This document shows positions 8,515 to 17,488 of a DNA stretch of 64,000 nt, piece by piece (the first letter of the stretch is position 1; every line of letters begins with the position of its first letter). Both the position numbers and the translations under genes were made by a program. A model generated the notes under the pieces. It saw nothing but the letters and a program-made list of their open reading frames with translations, did not search any database and had not been told where the DNA came from. Source of the stretch: Aequorivita sp. UBA3180 (GTDB lineage Bacteria > Bacteroidota > Bacteroidia > Flavobacteriales > Flavobacteriaceae); NCBI GenBank assembly GCA_002364215.1, contig DEXQ01000011.1, positions 1 through 64,000 of the forward strand, written 5' to 3'.

Positions 8515-9846
8515 TTAAAATTTTAATTCGTTGGCCGGAACCCCAAAGTATAGTTCCAGTACCTTCAATTTAAAAATATATTCAAATTTAGCCCTGTTTT
8601 CTTCAATTCTAGCATTATCATAACGCAATTTTGATTGGCTAAAATCAAATGCATTTGTAAGGCCCACATCATATCTATCTTTAGCATATTGATATGCTAA
8701 CTCCTGTGACTCCAGCGCAACTGTAGCCGCTTCGTAAGCCTTCAATGCACCATTTGCATCTACATAGGCCTGATAAACGTTGGACTCCAAATCAAGCTGG
8801 GCCTGCTCTAATTGATACTCCGTATTTTTTAAATTGATTTTATTACGTTTTACATTACTCCGTACGGTAAAACCATTAAAAATAGGGACATTAAGTTGAA
8901 GCCCATAACCAATACCATCATTAAGATACAGTTGGTCTATAAATTCTCGGTTTAGCGGATCGTTGTCAGCATAACGGGTATTATAACCAAAGAATGCCGA
9001 AAGTGTTGGATAATACGCTCCACGGGAAATCTGCAGGTCTTTTTTGGCCAAATCCACATTTTTCTGGGCTATCTTCACTTCAGATCGCGTTTCCTTAGCG
9101 CTTTCAATTATTTCTGACACATCCTTATCGGCAATCCCGCCATCAATAATTTTATACTCTTCATCGGCTATATCAAAATTTGAATAGTCCTTAATAAGAA
9201 GTAATTGTGCAAGACTGATTAATGAAATCTTTACCGTATTCTCCGCAACAGCAATGCGTTGCTTTTCGGCAGCATCTGTAGCCTTAATTTCCAAAAGATC
9301 TCCGCGAGGAAGTACACCAGCATCCACAAGGTTATTGGTCCTGTCCAATTGTTCCAAGGTTACAATATTTTGTGATTTTGCCACTTCCAAATTTGCCTTG
9401 TTCAACAAAACCTGTAAATAGGAATTTGCTACTGCCAGAGCAATATCGTCCTTCATTTTGTCCAAACGGTATTGGGCTGCAAGTTCAGAGAGTTTAGAAC
9501 GTTGCAATTGGCGTACATTTCTCAATCCATCAAAAAGTGTAAGCCCCAGGTTTATAGCAGCCGAAGCTGAACCAAAGGTAGTATTCTCTAACTGATTGGT
9601 GGTTGGATTTAAACTTAGTCCAGTGTTTTTGGAGGCACTGGCATTTGCGTTTAGAGAAGGTAAAAAGTTACCTACTGCCTCAAGCTTATCGGTTTCTGTA
9701 AGCTCTAAATCAAGCTCGCTCTGTTTTACAGAAATATTATTTTCCAAAGCATGGTTTACACATTCCTGTAACGTCCATTGTTTGGTTTGGGCTTGAATTG
9801 AAATAGTGAATATCAAAAAAAAGAAAGGGATCGCTATCTTCTTCAT
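8515..9846 (-). CDS. TolC-family outer membrane efflux protein
   Basis: The protein has 443 residues from the ATG at 9846, which begins a normal signal peptide (MKKIAIPFFFLIFTISIQAQ). An upstream TTG at 9915 would add 23 residues ahead of the signal peptide and is less likely. Two repeats of the outer membrane efflux domain are visible: 'LTLFDGLRNVRQLQRSKLSELAA' and 'PIFNGFTVRSNVKRNKINLK', each at the strand-to-helix turn typical of TolC. It should trimerise as an outer membrane barrel with a periplasmic helical tunnel. It sits between the two adaptor genes. Confidence 0.9.
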   Translation of the reverse strand: MKKIAIPFFFLIFTISIQAQTKQWTLQECVNHALENNISVKQSELDLELTETDKLEAVGNFLPSLNANASASKNTGLSLNPTTNQLENTTFGSASAAINLGLTLFDGLRNVRQLQRSKLSELAAQYRLDKMKDDIALAVANSYLQVLLNKANLEVAKSQNIVTLEQLDRTNNLVDAGVLPRGDLLEIKATDAAEKQRIAVAENTVKISLISLAQLLLIKDYSNFDIADEEYKIIDGGIADKDVSEIIESAKETRSEVKIAQKNVDLAKKDLQISRGAYYPTLSAFFGYNTRYADNDPLNREFIDQLYLNDGIGYGLQLNVPIFNGFTVRSNVKRNKINLKNTEYQLEQAQLDLESNVYQAYVDANGALKAYEAATVALESQELAYQYAKDRYDVGLTNAFDFSQSKLRYDNARIEENRAKFEYIFKLKVLELYFGVPANELKF

Positions 9847-9915
9847 AAGTTTTTCTGTTGATGAATAAGTCTTTTGCATTGCCATTGCGTTACAAAATTT
9901 TAAAAAATTAAACAA

Positions 9916-11085
9916 TTAGCCTCTGCCGGATGGTCCGGCGGCTGGTTTCAATTGGTTCCAAACCTTTATATTGTCATCTTTGGATACGCCGCTTTTGATC
10001 TCTACATCTATACCATCGCTTACACCCAGTTCCACCTGTCTGCGTTCAAATTTTTGATCGCCCACCATTACTTCAACAAAAGGTTTTTGTGTTTTGGGAT
10101 CGTACTGTACCAGGGCTTCCTTAATGGTAAGAACATCATCTGCCTTGGCCAAAATAATAGAGGCGTTTGCGCTTAGACCTGCACGGATAAAAGTAGAGGT
10201 AGTATCCAAATTTTTCATGGTTCCTTTTATTTCAAACTGAATGGCGCCGTTTTCGTCCACTCCCTTTGGGGCGATGTAATCTAGCACAGCATCAAAAGTT
10301 TTGTCGGGAAGTGCGCCCACGGTTATTTCTAAAGGAAGACCTTCCTTAATTTTTCCTACTTCACTTTCATCTACATTTCCTTCAAAAATCATTTTGTCCA
10401 CATCGGCCAAGGTAGCGATCGTTGTTCCGTCGTTAAAATTGTTTGCTTCAATTACCTGGTTTCCTGTTTTAACGGGAACATCCAGCACCATGCCTGAAAC
10501 CGTTGCGCGAATTTCGGTATTTGCCGAAGCACCCATGCCTCTGGTAGTTCCAGTTCTTACGATATCGTAATTTTGGCTTGCAGCCGTAAGACCTACTTGT
10601 TCCTGTCTAAGCCTTTGCTGTGCTTGGTCATACGCCAATTGTGCATTGTCAAATTCATTGGCAGAGATTACGCCTTTTTCAAAAAGTTCTTTTTGGCGAT
10701 TGTAAATACTTTTTTGGTTTTCAAAAGCCAATCGCGCAGTCTCCACTTGTGTACGGACACTGTTGATGTTGTTTTTGGCACTATTCAATGAAGAAACGTT
10801 TGGAACGACTTTCACTTTCGCAATCAGGTCTCCTGCCTTTACAATTTCACCCGCCTCCACAAAAATTTCGTCAATGATTCCGGAAATATTGGGTTTTATT
10901 AATACTTCTTCCTTCGGAACAATGCTTCCCGTAGCTACCGTTTTTTTAATTATGGAACCCATTGCAGGTTTTTCGGTTTCATAGACAACGGGATCTTCTA
11001 TGTTTTTTGAATAGAGCCAATACATAGAAACTGAAAACAATACTCCAATTGTTACAAGAATGATTATGGTTTTTGATTTTTTCAT
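9916..11085 (-). CDS. Periplasmic adaptor of a MacB-type exporter (HlyD/MacA family)
   Basis: The 389-residue protein has one N-terminal membrane segment (about 5-26), a lipoyl half ('NISGIIDEIFVEAGEIVKAGDLIAKV'), a coiled-coil hairpin (about 95-170), a second lipoyl half ('RATVSGMVLDVPVKTGNQV') and beta-barrel and membrane-proximal domains. A 'AAGPSGRG' tail ends the protein. It is transcribed after the two MacB-like permeases and the DUF1801 gene, and before TolC, so it is the natural partner of the ABC exporter. Confidence 0.88.
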   Translation of the reverse strand: MKKSKTIIILVTIGVLFSVSMYWLYSKNIEDPVVYETEKPAMGSIIKKTVATGSIVPKEEVLIKPNISGIIDEIFVEAGEIVKAGDLIAKVKVVPNVSSLNSAKNNINSVRTQVETARLAFENQKSIYNRQKELFEKGVISANEFDNAQLAYDQAQQRLRQEQVGLTAASQNYDIVRTGTTRGMGASANTEIRATVSGMVLDVPVKTGNQVIEANNFNDGTTIATLADVDKMIFEGNVDESEVGKIKEGLPLEITVGALPDKTFDAVLDYIAPKGVDENGAIQFEIKGTMKNLDTTSTFIRAGLSANASIILAKADDVLTIKEALVQYDPKTQKPFVEVMVGDQKFERRQVELGVSDGIDVEIKSGVSKDDNIKVWNQLKPAAGPSGRG

Positions 11086-11136
11086 TTTTTCGATCGTTGA
11101 AATTATGGTCTTAAATTGATGATTCGTTAATTTGTT

Positions 11137-11556
11137 TTATGTGCCCAATAGTGGCAAATGCTTTATTTTATGATATGTGAGCGCCAAAGCGATACAATGT
11201 TTTAATTCTTTTACGGGTATTTTATCTTTTAGTTGGAAAACGATAGCCCGATTGCCTTCAAAATTGAATTTATCTTTATAAAGTGATTTAAATGTTGGAA
11301 CCAGTTTTGATGTACATTTAAAATAAACTGCAATATGCTCAGGATTTTTTTCCTTCCAATCTATCCTAACGGTACTTCCGTGTTTTGTCAAATAACTCGG
11401 TTCACCCCATTTCAGGGTTTCTTCAATTTTTTGGAGACCGTCAATCCCAGAGGCTGTTTTCAAAACCGTCTCCCGAAGCTGAAGCATTTGTGCTTTCACT
11501 GCCTTGGGATAGCTTTCAAAAACTGTTGCTACTTTTGGATCGCTAATTATTTCCAC
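11137..11556 (-). CDS. DUF1801 (YdhG-like) protein
   Basis: A 139-residue soluble protein with the DUF1801 pattern: N-terminal 'VFESYPKAVKAQMLQLRETVLKTA', 'ETLKWGEPSYLTK', 'IAVYFKC' and 'KELKHCIALALTYHK'. The family has a small alpha/beta fold of unknown reaction. The start codon is GTG at 11556, 12 bp behind the permease stop; the frame is closed just upstream by stops, so no ATG start exists. Its presence within an export operon is unexplained by sequence. Confidence 0.8.
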   Translation of the reverse strand: MEIISDPKVATVFESYPKAVKAQMLQLRETVLKTASGIDGLQKIEETLKWGEPSYLTKHGSTVRIDWKEKNPEHIAVYFKCTSKLVPTFKSLYKDKFNFEGNRAIVFQLKDKIPVKELKHCIALALTYHKIKHLPLLGT

Positions 11557-11568
11557 TTTAATAATTGT

Positions 11569-12840
11569 TTATTCCGTTCTTAATGCCTCTACAGGTTTCA
11601 CCTTAATTGCGTTTTGGGCAGGAATTAATCCCGCTAAAAGGCCTGAAACTATCAATATTGTAAGCGCTATGAAAACTACACCTATATTTACTGATGGGTT
11701 TATAAACATCATTTCGCTTGTATCCATTCCGCTGAGTTGATAATTGACGAACCATAAAACAGCACTTGCCAAAACTATACCCGCCATTCCCGAAATGATA
11801 GTCAAAAATATGGACTCCAACAGTACCTGTGCGCGAATGCTCCAGGGAGTAGCTCCCAGAGCACGGCGGATTCCAATCTCTTTAGTGCGTTCTTTTACCA
11901 CTATCAACATAATGTTGCTGATACCAATAATTCCCGAAAGTAGTACCAAAATTCCAACGAAATATGCCACAAAATTAAGCGCAGTAAATAAGCCGTTTAT
12001 TTTACTGTATTCCTGATAAAGATCAAAATTTCCCACGGCCCTATCGTCGTTTGGGTTTATGGTATGGCGTGTTTTTATAACATCAAAAATTTGGGATTTT
12101 AAATTGGTTATGGAAAAATCATCCTGCGCCGTTATTGCCATCCATCCTACAATGTCGCCCATATTAAAGGCCTGCGAAAAAGATGTGAAAGGCACGTATA
12201 TTTCTTTTTGCATTTCTTCGGGATCACCGTTGTTTCCTTTCTTTTTATAGGTTCCTATAACCAAAAAGTTAACGCCGTTTATTTTTATGTAACTACCAAT
12301 TACTTCTTCACCGGGATCATATAATGCACTTTGTACCCCACTGCCAATAATGGCAACTTTTCGCTTTTCATTTATATCTGAATAATTTATAAAACGACCC
12401 GAAGTAATATCCATAGGTTGTTGTTGAATAATTTCAGGGTAATCACCATATACGTTAAATGCACCTGTTTGAAGGCCACGAACTACATTGTTGCTTCCGC
12501 GGAACCCTCCCAATTGATTTCTGGGTGAAACAAAGCGCAATCCTGGTACTTGCTGCTTTATGGCTTCCACATCATCGGTCTTAAAGTTGTACCGCCTGCC
12601 TTTGGGCAAGCCCTTGTAAGGTTGCGAGGCAGTCTGTGCCCACATAAACATTGAGTTGGTGGCCATCCCGTTGAAACCCTGCTTAATGCCGTTTTCCAAG
12701 CCATTGCCTGCCGCTAGGAGAATGACGAGGATAAAAATTCCCCATAAAACTCCAAAAGCCGTCATCACTGTTCTGAACCAGTTGCTGCTAAGGGCTTCAA
12801 TAATTTCGGCCCAACTGTCTCTGCTGAGTAATTTACTCAT
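11569..12840 (-). CDS. MacB-type ABC transporter permease (second of tandem pair)
   Basis: The 423-residue permease has one N-terminal membrane helix (about 20-42), a large periplasmic MacB_PCD domain (about 45-280) and three C-terminal FtsX-type helices including 'GISNIMLIVVKERTKEIGIRRALGATPWSI', the coupling-helix region that contacts the ATPase. Type VII ABC exporters use a dimer to push substrates from the periplasm through an adaptor and TolC. It overlaps the upstream permease by 8 bp and is clearly its paralogue, so a heterodimer is likely. No ATPase domain is fused, unlike E. coli MacB. Confidence 0.92.
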   Translation of the reverse strand: MSKLLSRDSWAEIIEALSSNWFRTVMTAFGVLWGIFILVILLAAGNGLENGIKQGFNGMATNSMFMWAQTASQPYKGLPKGRRYNFKTDDVEAIKQQVPGLRFVSPRNQLGGFRGSNNVVRGLQTGAFNVYGDYPEIIQQQPMDITSGRFINYSDINEKRKVAIIGSGVQSALYDPGEEVIGSYIKINGVNFLVIGTYKKKGNNGDPEEMQKEIYVPFTSFSQAFNMGDIVGWMAITAQDDFSITNLKSQIFDVIKTRHTINPNDDRAVGNFDLYQEYSKINGLFTALNFVAYFVGILVLLSGIIGISNIMLIVVKERTKEIGIRRALGATPWSIRAQVLLESIFLTIISGMAGIVLASAVLWFVNYQLSGMDTSEMMFINPSVNIGVVFIALTILIVSGLLAGLIPAQNAIKVKPVEALRTE

Positions 12841-14077
12841 CGCGCAAGGCTTCTATGGGTTTGATATTTGCGGCTCTGTAGGCAGGAAAAAATCCAGCAA
12901 TGGCTCCAGCCACCACGAGGATAATTACCGTGGTAATAGCTACCGAAAAATCTACGGAAGGATTTTTTATGTAATCTGTTTCAATATACGGTCCAACTAA
13001 TTGCAATAACAAAAGACTGAAAATTAAACCTACAAATCCTGCAATTGCGGTTACAAAAATAGATTCGTGCAAAATCATGCCTATGATGGACCAAGGCTGT
13101 GCGCCAATGGCCTTACGTACGCCAATTTCCTTTGTGCGCTCTTTTACAATAATTAGCATAATATTGCTAACGCCCACTACGCCCGCAATAATTGTACATA
13201 TTCCCACACCCCAAAAGAACCACCGAATCATATTGTTGAGATCGTAAAACCGTTTTGTGTTTTCCAACGTGTTGTTCACATTTACGGCCCGTTCATCATT
13301 CGGCGCTATGCTGTGTTTTGTTTTTAAGTCAGCTTCCAATTGCGCCGAAAAGGCTTCAGAAGCTGCCAGGGCGTCTTCATATTTATCGTGCTTTTCCAGT
13401 GTGAATGCAAGTGAGCGCAGTTTATCGCCAGCATTATAAACACGTTGTGCTGTGGTAAGTGGAATGAATATGCGCGTTTCTTCACGCTCGCCTCCCGGAT
13501 CGGTATAAACCCCCACTACCTTAAATTTTATTCCTGTAATGTCTATATACTCACCAAGCGCTTCCTTTCCCTTAAAAAGATCGAGATAGACTTGGTTTCC
13601 AATCACGGCGTTTTTTTCAAAGGAATTTAAATCGTTTTGGTTAATGTATCTTCCTACGACCAAGGTTTCATTTTCCAAAAACTGATAATCGCCACGAACG
13701 CCTTCTACCCTGTAGCTGCCGCTTTCTTTTTTATATGTGGTCAATTGTCCCCATCTGCTGTAAACCCCAGACTTGAGTTCAATTTTATCAGTGTTTTTGT
13801 TTACCGCCATTTCATAATCGCGGTTGTCCATTTCTATTATCCTACCGGGATTTAAACCTTTATATTCTACGGAGGTAACATTTGTCCACACACTGATACG
13901 GTTGGTGGCATCATTTTCAAATTCCTTTGCAACCCCATTGGACATTCCTTGACCGATTGCAAGCAGAATCACCAAAATGAAAATTCCCGAAGCTACGGAA
14001 AGCCCCGTTAAGAAGGTTCGCAGTTTGTTTTTGCGAATAGCTTCGAAAATTTCCTGCCAGCGTTCAATATTAAACAT
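12833..14077 (-). CDS. MacB-type ABC transporter permease (first of tandem pair)
   Basis: The 414-residue permease shares the layout of its downstream paralogue: TM1 ('GIFILVILLAIGQGM'), a periplasmic MacB_PCD domain, then the FtsX region ('GVSNIMLIIVKERTKEIGVRKAIGAQPWSI') and two final helices. It overlaps the ATPase gene by 8 bp and the second permease by 8 bp, which points to coupled translation of all three. Confidence 0.92.
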   Translation of the reverse strand: MFNIERWQEIFEAIRKNKLRTFLTGLSVASGIFILVILLAIGQGMSNGVAKEFENDATNRISVWTNVTSVEYKGLNPGRIIEMDNRDYEMAVNKNTDKIELKSGVYSRWGQLTTYKKESGSYRVEGVRGDYQFLENETLVVGRYINQNDLNSFEKNAVIGNQVYLDLFKGKEALGEYIDITGIKFKVVGVYTDPGGEREETRIFIPLTTAQRVYNAGDKLRSLAFTLEKHDKYEDALAASEAFSAQLEADLKTKHSIAPNDERAVNVNNTLENTKRFYDLNNMIRWFFWGVGICTIIAGVVGVSNIMLIIVKERTKEIGVRKAIGAQPWSIIGMILHESIFVTAIAGFVGLIFSLLLLQLVGPYIETDYIKNPSVDFSVAITTVIILVVAGAIAGFFPAYRAANIKPIEALRDE

Positions 14078-14777
14078 AGGCTTCGCTTTTTGCCCGAACT
14101 TGGTTTACAACGGAATCGTCAATAATAATTCCGTCCTTTAAGTTTACGATACGTTTGGTCATATGTGCAATATCGTCTTCGTGGGTTACAATAAGAATGG
14201 TTTTGCCCTCATCGTTTATACCTTGAATGAGTTCCATTACTTCATAGGAAGTTTTTGTATCCAGTGCGCCCGTTGGCTCATCTGCAAGCAATACTTTGGG
14301 GTCACTCGCCAAAGCCCGAGCTATGGCAACCCGCTGTTTTTGACCTCCGGAAAGTTCGTTGGGAAGATGCGTAGCCCAATCGGCAAGACCTACTTTTTCA
14401 AGATAGTGCATTGCCTTTTCCACACGAATGTTTCGTTTTACACCTTGGTAATAGAGCGGCATGGCCACATTTTCCAAAGCCGATTTATAATTGATAAGAT
14501 TGAAGGATTGAAAGATAAAACCCAGAAATTTGTTTCTGTAACGGGCGGCCACCCTCTCGTTCAGGTTCTTGATCAAGGTGCCGTCCAGCGTGTAGGTGCC
14601 TTCGTCTGCTTCGTCAAGAATACCGAGGATGTTGAGCAGCGTAGATTTTCCCGAACCGGAAGAGCCCATGATGGAGACCATTTCGCCTTCAGAAACCGTG
14701 AAATTTATTCCTTTTAAAACATGGAGCGAATTTTTGCCCATGTGATATGACTTGTGAAGGTTTTTGATCTCTATCAT
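14070..14777 (-). CDS. ABC exporter ATP-binding protein (LolD/MacB type)
   Basis: The 235-residue ATPase contains Walker A ('GSSGSGKSTLLN', about residues 39-50), the Q-loop ('FIFQSFNLI'), the ABC signature ('LSGGQKQRVAIARAL'), Walker B ('VLLADEPTGALD') and the H-loop ('IVTHEDD'). It powers the two FtsX-type permeases encoded downstream. As the first gene of the leftward run, its promoter should lie in 14778-14916, where I see only a weak -7-like CACATTTG on the minus strand. Confidence 0.94.
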   Translation of the reverse strand: MIEIKNLHKSYHMGKNSLHVLKGINFTVSEGEMVSIMGSSGSGKSTLLNILGILDEADEGTYTLDGTLIKNLNERVAARYRNKFLGFIFQSFNLINYKSALENVAMPLYYQGVKRNIRVEKAMHYLEKVGLADWATHLPNELSGGQKQRVAIARALASDPKVLLADEPTGALDTKTSYEVMELIQGINDEGKTILIVTHEDDIAHMTKRIVNLKDGIIIDDSVVNQVRAKSEAYV

Positions 14778-14916
14778 CCTAAAATTTGTTGATTTACAAA
14801 ATAAAGGGGAATTCTCCCTGCAAATGTGAAATTCTTGTTAAGACTTAAAACTTTAATGGTTTCGAGTATTTATAAGACTATTATAGGTGGCAGGTGTTAC
14901 AATTTCTTCCGAAAAA

Positions 14917-15153
14917 CTATAATTTTTTTTCTTCACGCGCCTTTTTTCGGCTTCTGTAGATAGCATATCCAATGCCGCCGATCAATAGGTATGGGAAAAT
15001 CATTAAATAAACGATTCCGTTATTGATGCCTTTGGCGGCTTGCCCCCCTTCTTCGCTTTCAAGCACGGCACGGCACATGGCGCATTGGGCCTCAGCGGGA
15101 AGTACGGACACTAAAAAAAGAAGAATTAATATATAAGCAATTTTAAGTTTCAT
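14917..15153 (-). CDS. Small membrane protein with CxxC, oxidase-linked
   Basis: The 78-residue protein has a signal peptide or N-terminal helix (MKLKIAYILILLFLVSVLPAEAQ), then 'CAMCR' and a second membrane helix (about 45-65), ending in a basic tail. The CxxC next to a membrane helix could bind copper or take part in thiol exchange, but this is inference. It follows DUF420 and SCO1 with 6 bp spacing, so a role in cytochrome oxidase assembly is plausible. Confidence 0.7.
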   Translation of the reverse strand: MKLKIAYILILLFLVSVLPAEAQCAMCRAVLESEEGGQAAKGINNGIVYLMIFPYLLIGGIGYAIYRSRKKAREEKKL

Positions 15154-15159
15154 AATCTA

Positions 15160-15687
15160 TCAATAATAAGGAGAAATCATTAAATAAACAATCACTCCAG
15201 TAACCGCCACATACAACCACAGGGGATAGGTGATTCGCGCAATTTTTCGATGCTTATAAAATTGACCCGAAATACCCCGAACATAGGTAATCAATACAAA
15301 AGGAATAACGGCAATGGACAATAATATATGCGTTAAAAGAATAAAATAGTACACATATTTGATGATTCCTTCACCACCAAAGGGGGTGGAATCTGAGGTC
15401 ATATGATAGGCTACATACATTCCCAAAAACAATACAGAACAAGTGATTGCAGTTTTCATCAGGCGCTCGTGTAATTTTCGGTTTCCTTTTCTTATTTGAT
15501 AAACAGCAACAACTAAAATAATGGCAGTCAGTCCATTTATAGTGGCATAGATTGGCGGTAAAAAACCAAGGCGCTCTACTCCCGGAATTTTTATAGTAAA
15601 TAATACCGCTACCGCCAGTGGAATGGCAATGGAAAGTATCCAGATCCACACATTATAATTCTTGGTTGTTTGGGGTGAAGCCTGCAT
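15160..15687 (-). CDS. DUF420 membrane protein
   Basis: The 175-residue protein has about five membrane helices and the DUF420 pattern ('[22 protein letters not shown]', '[23 protein letters not shown]', '[28 protein letters not shown]'-like C terminus with paired His). The family (B. subtilis YozB) is found beside cytochrome oxidase assembly genes. Here it lies 3 bp from SCO1. Its exact role is unknown; heme or copper handling in oxidase assembly is the usual guess. Confidence 0.85.
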   Translation of the reverse strand: [175 protein letters not shown]

Positions 15688-15690
15688 AGG

Positions 15691-16314
15691 TTACAAAAGT
15701 TTTTTAATATCTTCTTTTAGCATTTGTATTCCCTTCTCTTCCAAACCATCATAATAAATGATTGGGTTTCCGTTTTCATCTTTTCGGGAGCGAATGTTTC
15801 CTTTTTGATCTACAAGAGCAAAAAAGCCTGAATGCTCAAACCCGCCTTCTACCTCGGGAGCTTCGCCAACATAGAGGTTAAACCCTTCATTGGCAAGTTT
15901 GAAGATTTCATCTTTTGGACCAGTGAGCAGATGCCATTGCGGTTTGGTAATCCCTTTGTTTTGGGCATACTCCTTTAAAATCTGGGGAGTGTCATAATCT
16001 GGATCAATAGAGAAAGAGGCGATGCCAACTTTGGGATTTCCCAAAAACTCATTTTGTATTTTCAGCATATTTTCCGTCATAATTGGACAGATGGATGGAC
16101 AGGTAGTGAAGAAAAATTCAACTACATATATCTTGTCCTTAAAATCATCGTTGGTGATGGTTTTTCCGTTTTGGTCCGTAAAACTGAATTGTGGCACGGA
16201 ACCGATTGTTTCTAAATCAGGTTTTGAAAGTGTATTGATAATTTTTGGCACTGCCCAAATTCCAAAAACCAGGATGATAAACGAAATACCGATGTAGGAA
16301 TAATTTTTTTTCAT
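15691..16314 (-). CDS. SCO1/SenC copper chaperone for cytochrome oxidase
   Basis: The 207-residue protein has an N-terminal membrane anchor (about 6-25) and a thioredoxin-like SCO domain. The copper ligands are visible: C72 and C76 in 'TTCPSICPIM' and H161 in 'GGFEHSGFF'. SCO proteins deliver copper to, or reduce, the CuA site of oxidase subunit II, which is encoded at 43.6-44.6 kb in this window. The gene starts 94 bp behind the thioredoxin-like gene and is followed by DUF420. Confidence 0.93.
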   Translation of the reverse strand: MKKNYSYIGISFIILVFGIWAVPKIINTLSKPDLETIGSVPQFSFTDQNGKTITNDDFKDKIYVVEFFFTTCPSICPIMTENMLKIQNEFLGNPKVGIASFSIDPDYDTPQILKEYAQNKGITKPQWHLLTGPKDEIFKLANEGFNLYVGEAPEVEGGFEHSGFFALVDQKGNIRSRKDENGNPIIYYDGLEEKGIQMLKEDIKKLL

Positions 16315-16407
16315 TTTTTAAATGATTCTGTGGATGCTATTGATTTTGTGGATGCTTTAAAAATTATTGCGTATGTCTTTCTTCTTAACTCTTTATTCTT
16401 TTTCTAA

Positions 16408-17055
16408 CTATATCTCCCTATCTGAAGTGTTATACTTTTTTAGCGCCCTTCTGTATTCAGCAAGCAACACTTTAACATCGTCGCTCATTTTATTGTTTAT
16501 TTCAGCAATATTACTGGAATCAAATCCATACATAACGCCCTCATCCTCATCATCATCCCTGCCCCGAAGACCGCGTTCTTTATCTATTATGAAAACATAC
16601 GGAGTAGAGATATTGGAATCCAAAGCTATATCAGACTTCAACGATTGAAATACTTCCTTTATATCTTCTTCGGTCCCGAAAGCAAAAACCCATGCATCGG
16701 TGGGAGCAATTTGTTTTAGTTTTTCTTCAATATTTCTGGCTTGCTCCTCGGTTCCTTTTGGCAGAAGAATTACAAACTGAAATTCGTTAAACTTATGATT
16801 TTTACTATATATTTTATGCGCTAAATTATAAGCATATGCCCTGTGTGCTTCCAAATCACTTCCAAAGAAACCTAAAACCGTAATATGATTTTCCAACCGA
16901 ACAGGTTTACCGTTTAGTGTTTCAAAATTTTGCAATTCAGTGACTGAAGGTGTAAGCAGTGGCAAAGTGGCAAAGTTATTTTTTCCGGAAGCAAAAAAAA
17001 CATAGGCCGTAATGGGCAGTAAAAATAGAATTCCAAGGACGAGATACTTCTTCAT
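16408..17055 (-). CDS. Membrane-anchored thioredoxin-fold-like protein
   Basis: From the ATG at 17055 the protein has 215 residues. It opens with a single membrane segment (MKKYLVLGILFLLPITAYVFFASG) and then a region with a SCO/peroxiredoxin-like flow of strands ('HITVLGFFG', 'FQFVILLPKGT', 'TPYVFIIDKERGLRGRDDDED'). The CxxxC of SCO proteins is absent, so it would not bind copper in the SCO manner. An in-frame TTG at 17079 can be dismissed because it lies in the -7 box of the promoter. It heads the SCO1-DUF420-CxxC group. Confidence 0.7.
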   Translation of the reverse strand: MKKYLVLGILFLLPITAYVFFASGKNNFATLPLLTPSVTELQNFETLNGKPVRLENHITVLGFFGSDLEAHRAYAYNLAHKIYSKNHKFNEFQFVILLPKGTEEQARNIEEKLKQIAPTDAWVFAFGTEEDIKEVFQSLKSDIALDSNISTPYVFIIDKERGLRGRDDDEDEGVMYGFDSSNIAEINNKMSDDVKVLLAEYRRALKKYNTSDREI

Positions 17056-17076
17056 TTCTAGCATTTTTTGCTTTTG

Positions 17077-17107
17077 CAAAAATACAGGGTAAATGGGGGT
17101 TGGACAA
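17077..17107 (-). promoter_or_regulatory. Promoter of the thioredoxin-like/SCO1 operon
   Basis: Read on the minus strand: TTG at 17107-17105, a 20 bp spacer and TATTTTTG at 17084-17077, an exact TAnnTTTG. The start site expected near 17070 leaves a leader of about 15 nt before the ATG at 17055. Confidence 0.65.
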
Positions 17108-17124
17108 TCTTTTGGGTGTTAATT

Positions 17125-17400
17125 TTATTTTTTTGGAATACTTTTAAAACCATCAAAAAATTCTTCAGGAGTAATATTGAAGTAGTCACACAGTTTAATC
17201 AATGTAGTAAGGGAAATATCACGCTTTCCTTGTTCAATCCTTCCAATATGAACATTTGTCTCGTGAAAAGATTGGAGTTGAGTCAAGCCTTTTTGCAGCC
17301 TAAGCTCCTTTGTTCTGGCCGCAAGCCAGGCTAATAATTCAGTATTATTTTCTTTTGCATCCAATGACACGAAGGTCAGTGGTCGAAAAAATTCATACAA
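17125..17400 (-). CDS. Small XRE-family helix-turn-helix regulator
   Basis: A protein of up to 91 residues with a single XRE-type DNA-binding domain: 'RTKELRLQKGLTQLQSFHETNVHIGRIEQGKRDISLTTL' with the expected Gln-containing recognition region and 'IEQGKR' turn, ending in a hydrophobic 'LIKLCDYFNITPEEFF' helix. There is no ATG start. The frame opens at TTG 17400 directly after a TAA, and GTG at 17370 gives an 81-residue protein closer to usual XRE lengths. It is divergent from the metalloprotease gene, and a bulged inverted repeat lies between them, so it could control itself and the protease; this is inference. Confidence 0.8.
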   Translation of the reverse strand: MYEFFRPLTFVSLDAKENNTELLAWLAARTKELRLQKGLTQLQSFHETNVHIGRIEQGKRDISLTTLIKLCDYFNITPEEFFDGFKSIPKK

Positions 17401-17442
17401 TTACCGTTCAGTCATTAGTTTTTGTACTTTTAGATTCCTCCC

Positions 17443-17484
17443 CAGTTATTTAGCTAATTAATTTATTGTTTAACTAAATACTGT
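17443..17484. repeat. Bulged inverted repeat between XRE gene and protease
   Basis: CAGTTATTTAG at 17443-17453 faces CTAAATACTG at 17475-17484. The arms match apart from one extra T, with 21 bp between them. It lies in the divergent intergenic region just before the ATG at 17489 and could be an operator or simply an AT-rich coincidence. Confidence 0.3.
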
Positions 17485-17488
17485 TATT

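Noticed and set aside
14163..14717. Open frame of 184 codons antisense to the ABC ATPase gene
   Set aside because: The ATPase frame has every ABC motif in order; the opposite frame gives a Cys/Phe-rich sequence without family traits.
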